Shown here: positions 30,961 through 39,642 of the stretch, piece by piece | How positions within the stretch are numbered: position 1 is the stretch's first letter | Layout: each line of letters begins with the position of its first letter | Assembly (NCBI RefSeq): GCF_022829385.1 | Contig: NZ_JAKSXX010000110.1 | Coordinates: 92,961 to 156,960, forward strand | Direction: 5' to 3' | Source: Methylobacterium sp. J-070 | GTDB taxonomy: Bacteria; Pseudomonadota; Alphaproteobacteria; Rhizobiales; Beijerinckiaceae | DNA: 64,000 bases | Program-made: the position numbers and the translations under genes | The notes under the pieces: model-generated | Database searches by the model: none | Seen by the model: the letters and a program-made list of their open reading frames with translations, nothing else | Told to the model about the DNA's origin: nothing

Positions 30961-33753
30961 TCACGCTTCCCGGGGCGGCGGCGCGGCGACGAGCGCCTCC
31001 AGCCCCTCGGCCTTGAGGGCGGCGACGTCCCCGGCGAAGACCTCCATCACGGCGCTGCGGATCGCGGCCTGCCGGTCGGGCTGCGTCACCCGCGTCCCGG
31101 TGAGGTCGGTGACGTAGAAGACGTCCACGGCCCGCTCGCCGAAGGTCGCCACGTGCGCCGAGGTGATGTTCAGCGACAGCCGGCCGAACGCGGTGGTGAG
31201 CTCGTAGAGCAGGCCGGGGCGGTCGAGGCCCGTGACCTCCACGACGGTCTCCCGGCTCGACAGGGCGTTGTCGATCGTCACGTCCGGGGGCACCGGGAAC
31301 ATCTTGGCGCGGGCGCTGGTCGCGGGATGCTTGTCGGCGACGAGGTCGGCGATGCGGATCTCGCCCTTCAGCGCCCGCTCGATGGCCGCCGTGATGCGCC
31401 GGGTCCGGCGCAATTCGTCCTCGTCGCGCTCGAAGGCCCGGGAGATGAAGATCGTGTCGAGGGCGAACCCGTCGGTCGTTGTGAAGATCTGCGCGTCGAC
31501 GATGTTGCTGCCGGCCGCCGCGCAGGCCCCGGTGACGATGGCGAGCAGGCGCGGGTGGTCGGGGGAGTAGATCGTGATCTCGGTGACGCCGCGGACCGGG
31601 TCGAGGCCCACGTCGGTGGCGCTGGTGCGGCCGTCGCCCAGCGCCTCGCGCAGGAACATCGCGTTCTTGAGAAGGCGCGCGCCCTCCACCTTGAGCCAGT
31701 AGGCCTGCCCGTGCCGGGCCGCGTAGGCGTCGAACTCGTCCGAGGCCCAGCCTGGCAACCGCTCGCGCAGGCCCATCTGGACCAGGCGGACCCGGTCGGT
31801 CCGCGCGATCTCGGAATGGCCCCCCGAGAGGTAGACCTCGGTCTCGTCGTACAGGGTGCGGACCAGGGTGCCCTTCCAGGCCGTCCAGACCCCGGGACCC
31901 ACCGCGGTGATGTCGGCGACCGTCAGGATGGTCAGGAGCTTCAGCCGCTCCAGGCTTTGCACGCTGGCGGCGAAGCGCTCGATCGTCTTGGCGTCCGAGA
32001 GGTCGCGGCTCTGCGCGGTCATGGACATGAGCAGGTGGTGCTCGACCAGCCAGCGCACGGTCTCGGTCTCGGCCTGGCTCAGGCCGAAGCGGGGGCAAAG
32101 CTTCTCGGCGATGGCGGCGCCGGCGATCGAATGGTCGTCCGGCCGGCCCTTGGCGATGTCGTGCAGCAGGATCGCCACGTAGAGCGCGGTGCGGTTGTGG
32201 ATGGTGTGCACGAGGCGCGAGACCAGCGGGTAGGTCTCCTGCGCGCGGCCCGATTCGATGTCGGCCAGCACGCCGACCGTGCGCAGCAGGTGCTCGTCCA
32301 CCGTGAAGTGGTGGTACATGTTGAACTGCATCATCGCGACGATGCGGCCGAAATCCGGGATGAAGCGGCCGAGCACCCCCGCCTCGTTCATCTCGCGGAG
32401 AGCCTCCTCCGGGGCGTTCCGGGAGGTGAGGATGTCGAGGAACAGCCGGTTGGCCTCCGTGTCCCCGCGCAGCGACGGGTTGACGAGGCGCAGGGAGCGG
32501 CTGGCCAGCCGCTTGGCGTCCGGGTGGATGGCGAGGTTGTGCCGGTCCGCGAGCCAGAACAGGCGGATGAGGTTCACCGGGTCCCGCTCGAAGGCGTCCT
32601 CCGCGCGCAGGTTCACCCGCCCGTGGTCGATCCAGAAATCCTCCGCCTCGATGGCGGTGGCCCGGAAGCGGTCGCGGAACCGGCCGATCCAGCGGTCGAG
32701 CACCGGCGTGCGCTTGGCGTGGCGCGCCTCGAGTTCCGCGCAGACGATGGCGGTGAGGTCGCCCACGTCCTTGGCGATGCGGAAATAGGCCTTCATGAAG
32801 CGTTCGACGCCCGAGAGGCCGCCCCGGGCCTCGTAGCCGAAGCGCTCGGCGATCCTGGGCTGCAGGCCGAAGGACAGGCGCTCCTCCGCCCGCTTGGTGA
32901 CGAAGTGCATGTGGCAGCGCACCCGCCACAGGAACTCCTCGCAGCGCTCGAACAGCGCGTATTCCTCCGGCGTGAACAGGCCGGCACTGATGAGTTCGAT
33001 CTGGTCGCGGACCCGGTAGGTGTACTTGGCGATCCAGAACAGCGTGTTCAGGTCGCGCAGGCCGCCCTTGCCGTCCTTGACGTTGGGCTCGACCAGGTAG
33101 CGGGAGGTCCCGGCCTTCGAGACGCGCAGGTCCCGCTCCCGCAGCTTCGCCTCCACGAACTCGGACGCCGAACCGACCACGAGCTCGGCGTCGAAGCGCG
33201 TCACCAACTCCTCGTAGAGCGTGCGCGTGCCGAACAGGTATCGGGCTTCCAGGAGGGACGTGCGGATCGTCATGTCGGCCCGCGCCTCGCGCAGGCACTC
33301 CTCCACGGAGCGGGTGGCGTGGCCGACCTTCAGCTTCAGGTCCCACAGGACGTAGAGCATCCCCTCGACGACGCTCTCCGACCACGCGGTCTGCTTGTAG
33401 GGCAGCAGGAACAGCAGATCGATGTCCGAGCCCGGCGCCATCGTGCCCCGTCCGTAGCCGCCGGTGGCGACCACGGCGAGCTGCTCGCCGGTGGAGGGGT
33501 TGTCGTTGGGGTAGAGCCGCCAGACCACGGCGTCGTGGATCGTCCGGACCACCGCGTCGGTGAGGTTCGAGAGCGCCTGGGCGCAGCGCAGGCCGTTGCG
33601 GTCCTCCAAGAGCTGCGCCTCGGCGGCGCGGTGGCCGTCCTCGATCACCTGGCGCAGCTGCGGCACCAGGGCGGCCCGGAGCTTGGTCGGCTCGCGGGCC
33701 TCGCGGTCGAGGTTCTCCAGGACCGTGTTGAGGGCGGCGACGGGATCGAACAT
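30961..33753 (-). CDS. glnD: bifunctional uridylyltransferase/uridylyl-removing enzyme GlnD
   Basis: A 930-residue nitrogen sensor that uridylylates PII proteins when glutamine is low and removes the groups when it is high. The nucleotidyltransferase motif is at residues 98-115 (TGGYGRGTMAPGSDIDLLFL). A central HD domain (VAILLHDIAKGRPDDHS) performs the hydrolytic reaction. Two C-terminal ACT domains (VTEITIYSPDHPRLLAIVTG and VEVTGLDRPGLLYELTTAFG) sense glutamine. ATG 33753 was chosen because MFDPVAALNTVL looks like the natural start and GGGAG precedes it. An in-frame ATG five codons earlier (33768) is possible. Confidence 0.96.
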   Translation of the reverse strand: MFDPVAALNTVLENLDREAREPTKLRAALVPQLRQVIEDGHRAAEAQLLEDRNGLRCAQALSNLTDAVVRTIHDAVVWRLYPNDNPSTGEQLAVVATGGYGRGTMAPGSDIDLLFLLPYKQTAWSESVVEGMLYVLWDLKLKVGHATRSVEECLREARADMTIRTSLLEARYLFGTRTLYEELVTRFDAELVVGSASEFVEAKLRERDLRVSKAGTSRYLVEPNVKDGKGGLRDLNTLFWIAKYTYRVRDQIELISAGLFTPEEYALFERCEEFLWRVRCHMHFVTKRAEERLSFGLQPRIAERFGYEARGGLSGVERFMKAYFRIAKDVGDLTAIVCAELEARHAKRTPVLDRWIGRFRDRFRATAIEAEDFWIDHGRVNLRAEDAFERDPVNLIRLFWLADRHNLAIHPDAKRLASRSLRLVNPSLRGDTEANRLFLDILTSRNAPEEALREMNEAGVLGRFIPDFGRIVAMMQFNMYHHFTVDEHLLRTVGVLADIESGRAQETYPLVSRLVHTIHNRTALYVAILLHDIAKGRPDDHSIAGAAIAEKLCPRFGLSQAETETVRWLVEHHLLMSMTAQSRDLSDAKTIERFAASVQSLERLKLLTILTVADITAVGPGVWTAWKGTLVRTLYDETEVYLSGGHSEIARTDRVRLVQMGLRERLPGWASDEFDAYAARHGQAYWLKVEGARLLKNAMFLREALGDGRTSATDVGLDPVRGVTEITIYSPDHPRLLAIVTGACAAAGSNIVDAQIFTTTDGFALDTIFISRAFERDEDELRRTRRITAAIERALKGEIRIADLVADKHPATSARAKMFPVPPDVTIDNALSSRETVVEVTGLDRPGLLYELTTAFGRLSLNITSAHVATFGERAVDVFYVTDLTGTRVTQPDRQAAIRSAVMEVFAGDVAALKAEGLEALVAAPPPREA

Positions 33754-33837
33754 GGCTCCCGTTAGCATGATATGCCTACGCCGCCAGCCATGCGGCGATA
33801 CCCCGGGTGCTGCGGGCGTCTTGCGCCGGTCCGGACA

Positions 33838-35265
33838 CTACTCGGCCGCCGGGAGATCGAGGGCCAGAAGCCGCGCCGTCCGGTTGCGCTTGGCGGTCCG
33901 GAGCTCGGCCTCGCCCGTCTGCCGGCGCGCATCGGCGATCGCCGCGTGGACCCCGTCCACCGCCAGGATCAGGGCGCTGACCGTGCGGGCGTCGATGCTG
34001 CGTTCCCGGGCGTAGCAGACCACGTCGGCCACCAGCCCGTCGGTCTCCAGGGTCATGGCGTCCAGCTCGGCGCTGCTCGTGGCGGCGCGCACCTCGCGCA
34101 TGATGTCGAGCAGGCGGTCCAGGACGAAGTCGACGCGCTCCCGGCGCTTGCGGGCGAGCCGCTGCCCGATCCAGGCGATGCCCGAACCGATCGTGCCGCC
34201 GAAGAAGGCGAACAGGTAGATATAGTCCTCGTAGCGATCGAGGAAGGTCTGCTGCTCGCGCTCGAAGTAATCCACCGCACCGGGGTGGTTGGGGAGGCGC
34301 GCGGAGGTCGCCGCCACCGTCGTGTCGAAGTCCGGCGCCTTCATCAGCTTGGCCACCGGCGCCGCCGAGGCGAGCCGCGAGCGCCACTCGAACAGGTGCT
34401 GGGTCGCCGAGGCGACCGCGACCCGGCTCACCGTGCCCCGCGCCATGAGGCGGTAGGAGGCGCCCACGGTCTTGACCTCCTCGTCGGGCCGCTTCGGGCG
34501 GCCGCCGAAGGTCCCCGCCGGGATGGTCACGGCCTGCAGCTCGGGAAAGCGCTGCAGGATCGCGTCGCCGTCCGGGATCGAGACGAAGCCGATCTTGTGC
34601 TCCGGCGAGCCCTGCTCGACCGCCCGCACCATGGCGGCCGCCGTCTTCGAGGCGGGGCTGCCGATCACCGCGACCGCGTCGACGCGCTTCTCGGTGAGCG
34701 CGGCGGTCACATCGGTGATCTTGAGCGGGACCACGGCGACGTGGCCGGCGGCGGCCTCCGATTCGGCGGCCGTCTGGCCATCCCCCGGCGCGTCCGCGTC
34801 CGGGCTGACCGACTGGAGGTCGTAGAAGGAGAGCAGGTTCGCCAGGAACGGCAGATCGGCGCTGTGCCGCACGACGATGCCGAGGCGCTTGCGCGCCAGC
34901 GCGGGGATGTCGTCGATGTCGGCCGAGTCCGGAGCCGCGATGATCAGGGCCTCGTCATGCAGGATCGCCAGGGTCAGGCCGTTCTCGGGCAGGAACACGT
35001 CCGGACGGACCACCGCGAGGTCGGCCTTGTTGCGCTGGAGCGCCAGGGCGCTGTCGCGGACGTCGCCGTAGCGGACGACCTTGAGGCGCACATCCTCCCG
35101 TGCCCGGTCGAGGGCGCCGGCATAGGCCTCGATCAGGGCCGCCTCGGGCCCGTCCTGCGGTCCCACCGCCACCGTGAGGGTGTTCGGACGCGAGAGGTAG
35201 ACGATCGCCGCCGCGGCCGCGGCGAGGCCCAGCGCCACGAGGACCAGGAGCCACTCGCGCCGCAT
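33838..35265 (-). CDS. TAXI-family TRAP solute-binding protein with two membrane segments
   Basis: A 475-residue protein. An N-terminal hydrophobic helix (LLVLVALGLAAAAAAIVYL) is followed by a TAXI-type periplasmic binding domain (LTVAVGPQDGPEAALIEAYA, ALQRNKADLAVVRPD, VDAVAVIGSPASKTAAAM). A second membrane helix (YLFAFFGGTIGSGIAWIG) comes near residue 355, then about 100 cytoplasmic-looking residues. TAXI proteins normally deliver substrates to a TRAP permease, but no DctM-like gene is adjacent and the second helix would tether the binding domain. That suggests a sensor-like or anchored variant of unknown function. ATG 35265 begins directly at the first helix. Confidence 0.8.
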   Translation of the reverse strand: MRREWLLVLVALGLAAAAAAIVYLSRPNTLTVAVGPQDGPEAALIEAYAGALDRAREDVRLKVVRYGDVRDSALALQRNKADLAVVRPDVFLPENGLTLAILHDEALIIAAPDSADIDDIPALARKRLGIVVRHSADLPFLANLLSFYDLQSVSPDADAPGDGQTAAESEAAAGHVAVVPLKITDVTAALTEKRVDAVAVIGSPASKTAAAMVRAVEQGSPEHKIGFVSIPDGDAILQRFPELQAVTIPAGTFGGRPKRPDEEVKTVGASYRLMARGTVSRVAVASATQHLFEWRSRLASAAPVAKLMKAPDFDTTVAATSARLPNHPGAVDYFEREQQTFLDRYEDYIYLFAFFGGTIGSGIAWIGQRLARKRRERVDFVLDRLLDIMREVRAATSSAELDAMTLETDGLVADVVCYARERSIDARTVSALILAVDGVHAAIADARRQTGEAELRTAKRNRTARLLALDLPAAE

Positions 35266-35420
35266 CAGGACATCCGCCGCGGCGCGGAGGTGTCTCCGCC
35301 CCGGGCCGAGGGGTCGGTCGGGCGAAGGACGATGGTTCGGGCCATGACCGAGCCTGTCGCGTTGCGCGCGTTCCATACAGACGTCATGGAACGCAATCCT
35401 GTCGAGATCGTGAAGAACCG

Positions 35421-36017
35421 GTGAAACCTCCAATCGTTGCAGGATCCGCGCCACAACGCCGCGACCGGGAGGTCAAGCCGCCCGGGCCGGTGAGTGCGGC
35501 CTGGCTGGAGCGTGCCGCCCTCCATTATCTGGAGCGCTACAGCGCTTCGACCGAGATGCTGCGCCGGACCCTGGCCCGCCGGGTCCAGAAGCGCGCCCGC
35601 GCCCGGGGCGAGGATCCCGAGGTGTTCGCGGACCTCGTCGCGGCGACGGTGGCGCGGGCGGTCTCGGCCGGCCTCGTGGACGATGCCCGCTTCGCCGATA
35701 CCCGCCTCGCGACCCTGCGCCGTCGCGGCACGTCGAGCCGCGGGGTCTCGGCCAAACTCGCCGCCAAGGGCGTCCCGCGCGACGTGGTCGAGGCGGCCAT
35801 GCTGGCGGAGCGCGTGGCGCTTCCCGACGGGGAGGCGGAGGCGATCGACGATCAGGCCGCGCGGGCCTATGCCAAGCGTCGGCGGCTCGGGCCGCATCGC
35901 CGGCCGGACCAGCGGGCCGCATATCGCGACCGGGATCTCGCCGCTCTGGCCCGGGCGGGCTTCCCCTACACGCTGGCGCGCCGGGTGGTCGACACCGATC
36001 CGGAGGAGCCGGCGTGA
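35421..36017 (+). CDS. recX: RecX-family regulator of RecA
   Basis: A 198-residue basic protein with three-helix repeats typical of RecX: ALHYLERYSASTEMLRRTLARR, VSAGLVDDARFADTRLATLRRRG and SAKLAAKGVPRDVVE. RecX binds and limits RecA filaments. The GTG start at 35421 begins a Pro-rich N-terminus of a length usual for the family. recA is not adjacent, but the next two genes (radical SAM repair protein and UdgX) also act on DNA, so the strand forms a DNA-repair run. Confidence 0.9.
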   Translation: MKPPIVAGSAPQRRDREVKPPGPVSAAWLERAALHYLERYSASTEMLRRTLARRVQKRARARGEDPEVFADLVAATVARAVSAGLVDDARFADTRLATLRRRGTSSRGVSAKLAAKGVPRDVVEAAMLAERVALPDGEAEAIDDQAARAYAKRRRLGPHRRPDQRAAYRDRDLAALARAGFPYTLARRVVDTDPEEPA

Positions 36018-36093
36018 CGGGTGCGGCATCGCGGCCCGGGGCAAAGCGGCGGTCGGCCTTGCACCTTCCTCCCCGTCGTTCATTGTCTGTTCG

Positions 36094-37305
36094 ATGGACG
36101 AGTCCCTGGCCAAGAAGCTGCGCATCCTGGCGGATGCCGCGAAGTACGATGCATCCTGCGCGTCGTCGGCGGCGCCCAAGCGCGCGGCCAGCAAGGACGG
36201 CCTTGGGTCCACCACGGGCGCCGGCATCTGCCACGCCTACACGCCGGACGGGCGCTGCGTCTCGCTCCTGAAGATCCTGCTGACCAACTGGTGCCTGTTC
36301 GACTGCGCCTACTGCATCAACCGGCGCTCCTCGAACGTGCGGCGGGCGAAGTTCACCGTCGAGGAGGTCGTGAACCTCACCCTGAACTTCTACCGGCGCA
36401 ACTACATCGAAGGCCTGTTCCTGTCCTCCGGCATCATCAAGTCGCCGGACCACACGATGGAGCTCCTGACCCGGGTGGCGAAGTCGCTCCGGCGCGACCA
36501 CGGCTTCGCCGGCTACATCCACCTGAAGTCGATCCCCGAGGCGAGCCCCTGGCTGATCGAGGAGGCAGGCCTCTACGCCGACCGGCTCTCGATCAACGTG
36601 GAGCTGCCCACCGAGGCCAGCCTGGAGCGCCTCGCCCCCGAGAAGGACGGCGCCGCGATCCAGGGCGCGATGGCGCAGATCGGCGAGCGCATCGTCCAGG
36701 CGAAGGCCGAGAAGCGGCGCTTCTCGCCCGCCGGCCACTCGACGCAGGTGATCGTCGGGGCGGACGCGACCACCGACGAGGCGCTGATCCGCAAGAGTGC
36801 GCTGCTCTACGGCAGCGTCGGCCTGAAGCGGGTCTACTATTCGGCCTTCAGCCCGATCCCCGACGGCTCGGCGATCCTGCCGCCGAAGGCACCGCCGCTC
36901 CAGCGCGAGCACCGGCTCTACCAGGCCGACTGGCTGCTGCGGTACTACGAGTTCACCCCCGACGAGGTCGCCGACGCCGCCGAGGGCGGCATGCTGGCCC
37001 TCGACATCGACCCGAAGCTCGCCTGGGCGCTCAAGCACCGCGAGAAATTCCCCGTCGACGTGAACAAGGCCGACCGGGAATGGCTTCTGCGGGTGCCGGG
37101 TCTCGGCGCCCGGGCCGTGGACAAGATCATCACGGCGCGCCGCCACGCGACCCTCCGGCTCGACGACGTCGCGCGGCTGACCTCGGGGTTGAAGCGGGCG
37201 CGGCCGTTCCTCGTCGCCGCCGACCATCGGCCGGTGGGGCTCACGGATCGCCTCGACCTGCGAGCCCGGCTGGTCGAGCCGGCGACGCAGCTGAGCCTGT
37301 TCTGA
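36094..37305 (+). CDS. putative DNA modification/repair radical SAM protein
   Basis: A 403-residue radical SAM enzyme. The cluster-binding motif is CX3CX2C (Cys 67, 71, 74, in NWCLFDCAYCINRR). GLFLSSGIIKSPDHTME and KSIPEASPWLIEEAG follow in the radical SAM barrel, and a helix-hairpin-helix-like DNA-binding segment (LLRVPGLGARAVDKII) lies near residue 340. This composition matches the family named putative DNA modification/repair radical SAM protein, which almost always sits next to a UDG-family gene, as here. Its substrate is not established. It is separated from udgX by a 177-bp hairpin element region. Confidence 0.9.
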   Translation: MDESLAKKLRILADAAKYDASCASSAAPKRAASKDGLGSTTGAGICHAYTPDGRCVSLLKILLTNWCLFDCAYCINRRSSNVRRAKFTVEEVVNLTLNFYRRNYIEGLFLSSGIIKSPDHTMELLTRVAKSLRRDHGFAGYIHLKSIPEASPWLIEEAGLYADRLSINVELPTEASLERLAPEKDGAAIQGAMAQIGERIVQAKAEKRRFSPAGHSTQVIVGADATTDEALIRKSALLYGSVGLKRVYYSAFSPIPDGSAILPPKAPPLQREHRLYQADWLLRYYEFTPDEVADAAEGGMLALDIDPKLAWALKHREKFPVDVNKADREWLLRVPGLGARAVDKIITARRHATLRLDDVARLTSGLKRARPFLVAADHRPVGLTDRLDLRARLVEPATQLSLF

Positions 37306-37320
37306 TGAGGCTCGGAGACG

Positions 37321-37493
37321 CGCCTCTCCCTCCCCCCACTGTGGGGGAGGGTACCCTGGGCAGCAGGGGGGGAGAGGGGAGCGAGGGTGCAGGTTCTGAT
37401 ACCGGTCGCGGCCTCTCCGGCAACGTCGCTCCCCTCTCCCGACCCCTGCTGACGCAGGGCCCACCCTCCCCCGCAGAGGGGGGAGGGGAGGCG
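37321..37493 (+). repeat. imperfect inverted-repeat (hairpin) element between the radical SAM gene and udgX
   Basis: A left arm (37321-37383) and right arm (37427-37493) are imperfectly complementary over about 65 bases. Paired examples are CGCCTCTCCCTCCCC with GGGGAGGGGAGGCG, GCAGCAGGGG with CCCCTGCTGACGC, and GGGAGAGGGGAGCG with CGCTCCCCTCTCCC. The loop is about 43 bases. The right end places GGGGAGG 37485-37491, six bases before the udgX ATG at 37497, so the element supplies that gene's ribosome-binding site and could hide it in the hairpin. It resembles small non-coding miniature elements; no transposase is encoded. Confidence 0.8.
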
Positions 37494-37496
37494 CGG

Positions 37497-38921
37497 ATGC
37501 CGCGCGCCATCTCCTTACGCCCCGGCGCCGATCTCGACGGTTTCCGCACCGCCGTCCGGAGCCTCGTGGCGCTGGGCGTTCCGCCCGAGGCGGTGTCGTG
37601 GTCGGTGACGGGTTCGCCCGGCCTGTTCGGCGGCGACGCGGAGCACGCCACCACCGCGCCCCTGGCCCTGCCGAAGCCCGTCGCGGCCCTGATCCCGCAG
37701 GTCATCCCGCACCGGGATCCCGAGCGTTACGGCCTGCTCTACGCCCTGATCTGGCGGGTCTGCCGCGGCGAGCGGCACCTGATGGAGGTGGGCAGCGATC
37801 CCCTGGTCCACCGTCTCCACCGGATGGCGAAGGCGATCGGGCGCGACCTCCACAAGATGCACGCCTTCCTGCGCTTCCGCCGGGCCGAGGGTCCGGAGGG
37901 CGAGCACTACGTCGCGTGGTTCGAGCCCGACCACCACATCCTGGCGGCGGCGGCGCCGTTCTTCGTGGCCCGCTTCCGCGGGATGCGCTGGTCGATCCTG
38001 ACGCCCGACGGGTCGGCGCATTGGGACACCGAGACCCTGACCTTCGGACCGCCCGGCGACCGCGCGCAGCTCCCTGAGGGCGACGGGTTCGAGGCCGGCT
38101 GGCAGACCTACTACGAGAGCACGTTCAACCCGGCCCGCACCAACCTCAAGGCGATGCGGGCCGAGATGCCCAAGAAGTACTGGCGCAACATGCCCGAGAC
38201 CGCCGCGATCCCCGCCCTGGTGCGGGCGGCGGCCGGGCGCACCGACGCGATGATCGAGAGGGCGCCGACCATGCCGACACGCCGCGAACCCGCCCGCGCC
38301 GTCGCCGCGATGGCCGACCAGGATCCGAAGTCCCTCGACGCGCTCAACGCCATCATCCGGCGGACCGAGCCGCTCGTGCCCGGCGCCACCCAGGCGGTGC
38401 TCGGCGAGGGACCGGCCGGCGCGACCATCGCGTTCGTCGGCGAGCAGCCCGGCGACCAGGAGGATCGGCAGGGCCGCCCCTTCGTGGGGCCGGCGGGGCA
38501 ACTCCTCGCCCGGGCTATGGCGGAGGCCGGGATCGACCGCGGGTCGAGCTACCTGACCAATGCGGTCAAGCACTTCAAGTTCGAGGAGCGCGGCAAGCGC
38601 CGTATCCACCAGAAGCCCACCGCCGGCGAGGTCAGCCACTATCGCTGGTGGCTCGACCGGGAACTGGACTTCGTCGCCCCGAAACTGGTCGTGGCCCTCG
38701 GCGCGACCGCGGTGCTGGCGTTGACCGGCAAGGCGGTCCCGATCACCCGGGCGCGGGGCCCGTTCCGGTTCGAGCGGTTCGACAACCGCTTTCAGGGCTT
38801 CATCACGGTCCACCCGTCCTATCTGCTGCGCCTGCCCGACGAGGCGAAGGCGGAGGCCTACGCGGCCTTCGTGGACGACCTGCGCCGGGTGGAGGCCTTG
38901 GGCCGGGAACTCGCGGCGTGA
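37497..38921 (+). CDS. udgX: UdgX-family uracil-DNA binding protein fused to radical SAM-linked domain
   Basis: A 474-residue fusion. Residues 1-255 match the uncharacterised domain that accompanies the radical SAM repair protein (SLRPGADLDGFRTAVRS, HRLHRMAKAIGRDLHKMHAF). Residues 275-474 are a family-4-like uracil-DNA glycosylase fold with motif GEQPGDQEDRQGRPFVGP, the UdgX hallmark KRRIH at 367-371 and VHPSYLLRLPD. In characterised UdgX the His of KRRIH bonds covalently to the uracil sugar, giving a suicide capture of uracil in DNA. Here all motif residues are present. ATG 37497 uses the GGAGG of the preceding hairpin. Partnership with the radical SAM gene is inferred from synteny. Confidence 0.93.
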   Translation: MPRAISLRPGADLDGFRTAVRSLVALGVPPEAVSWSVTGSPGLFGGDAEHATTAPLALPKPVAALIPQVIPHRDPERYGLLYALIWRVCRGERHLMEVGSDPLVHRLHRMAKAIGRDLHKMHAFLRFRRAEGPEGEHYVAWFEPDHHILAAAAPFFVARFRGMRWSILTPDGSAHWDTETLTFGPPGDRAQLPEGDGFEAGWQTYYESTFNPARTNLKAMRAEMPKKYWRNMPETAAIPALVRAAAGRTDAMIERAPTMPTRREPARAVAAMADQDPKSLDALNAIIRRTEPLVPGATQAVLGEGPAGATIAFVGEQPGDQEDRQGRPFVGPAGQLLARAMAEAGIDRGSSYLTNAVKHFKFEERGKRRIHQKPTAGEVSHYRWWLDRELDFVAPKLVVALGATAVLALTGKAVPITRARGPFRFERFDNRFQGFITVHPSYLLRLPDEAKAEAYAAFVDDLRRVEALGRELAA

Positions 38922-38983
38922 TCCGCCAACCCCGCGGTTCTGCTATGATCGCGGACGCCGATTCCCACCCCGGTCCCGCCACC

Positions 38984-39280
38984 ATGGATAAGCTCGCCGC
39001 CCTCGATATCCTGCGCGCCAACGAGGCGGAGCTGCGCCGCCGCGGGGTGATCCATGCGGCGCTGTTCGGCTCGGTCGCCCGCGGGGAAGAGCAGGCCGAC
39101 AGTGATCTCGATGTGATGATCGAGATCGATGCGCCCGTCGTCGGCGGTGTCTATGGCTATGTCGGACTCTGCCACTTCATCGAGGATCTGTTTCCGATCC
39201 GGATAGACGTGGCGAACCGGGCGGCCCTGAAGGATCGGGTCCGCACGCGGGCCGAGCGCGATGCCGTTTTCGCCTTCTGA
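38984..39280 (+). CDS. mntA: MntA-like antitoxin (minimal nucleotidyltransferase)
   Basis: A 98-residue nucleotidyltransferase with the active-site signature GSX10DXD (Gly 29-Ser 30 and Asp 41, Asp 43). It is the antitoxin half of a HepT/MntA type VII toxin-antitoxin pair, in which MntA attaches AMP groups to the toxin and silences it. An alternative in-frame ATG at 38945 would add 13 residues, but neither start has a strong ribosome-binding site. It overlaps hepT by 20 bases. Confidence 0.83.
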   Translation: MDKLAALDILRANEAELRRRGVIHAALFGSVARGEEQADSDLDVMIEIDAPVVGGVYGYVGLCHFIEDLFPIRIDVANRAALKDRVRTRAERDAVFAF

Positions 39281-39620
39281 GCGCGAGCGGACCGCCTGCT
39301 CCGACATCATCGTCAACGCGCAGCGCGTCGCCCGCTTCGTGGCTGGGTTCACGTTTGAGACGTTCGAAGCGGACGAGCGCACCCACTTCGCGGTCGTGCG
39401 CTGCCTGGAAATCGTTTCGGAGGCGAGCCGTCGATTGAGCGCCGAGATGAAAGCTCGGCATCCGGCGGTGCCGTGGCGACAGATCGCGGATGCGGGCAAC
39501 GTCTATCGCCACAGCTACCATCGGGTGACCCTGGACATCGTCTGGCTCACCGTCCACCACGAGCTGCCCGTCCTCGTCTCGGCCTGCCGCGTCGAGCTGG
39601 ACCGCGCGCCCGACCCCTGA
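39261..39620 (+). CDS. hepT: HepT-like toxin (HEPN-domain RNase)
   Basis: A 119-residue HEPN protein encoded directly after mntA with a 20-bp overlap. The catalytic region reads IADAGNVYRHSYHRVTLDIVW. In the standard RX4HXY motif an Arg precedes the Asn, but here that position is Gly 79, and an Arg (83) sits immediately before His 84; Tyr 86, the AMP-accepting residue, is present. Many DUF86 relatives share this GN-RH arrangement, so it may still be active. The toxin would cleave RNA. I could not tell whether this is a functional pair. Confidence 0.83.
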   Translation: MPFSPSERERTACSDIIVNAQRVARFVAGFTFETFEADERTHFAVVRCLEIVSEASRRLSAEMKARHPAVPWRQIADAGNVYRHSYHRVTLDIVWLTVHHELPVLVSACRVELDRAPDP

Positions 39621-39642
39621 TCGCCCCGAGACGCCTGCGCCC

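Noticed and set aside
30869..33765. Long open frames on both strands within glnD
   Set aside because: They lie over a well-supported 930-residue GlnD and show only shadow-type composition.
37306..37496. The hairpin region as a tRNA or riboswitch
   Set aside because: It is an imperfect inverted repeat with G/C-rich arms and no cloverleaf or aptamer-like conserved core.
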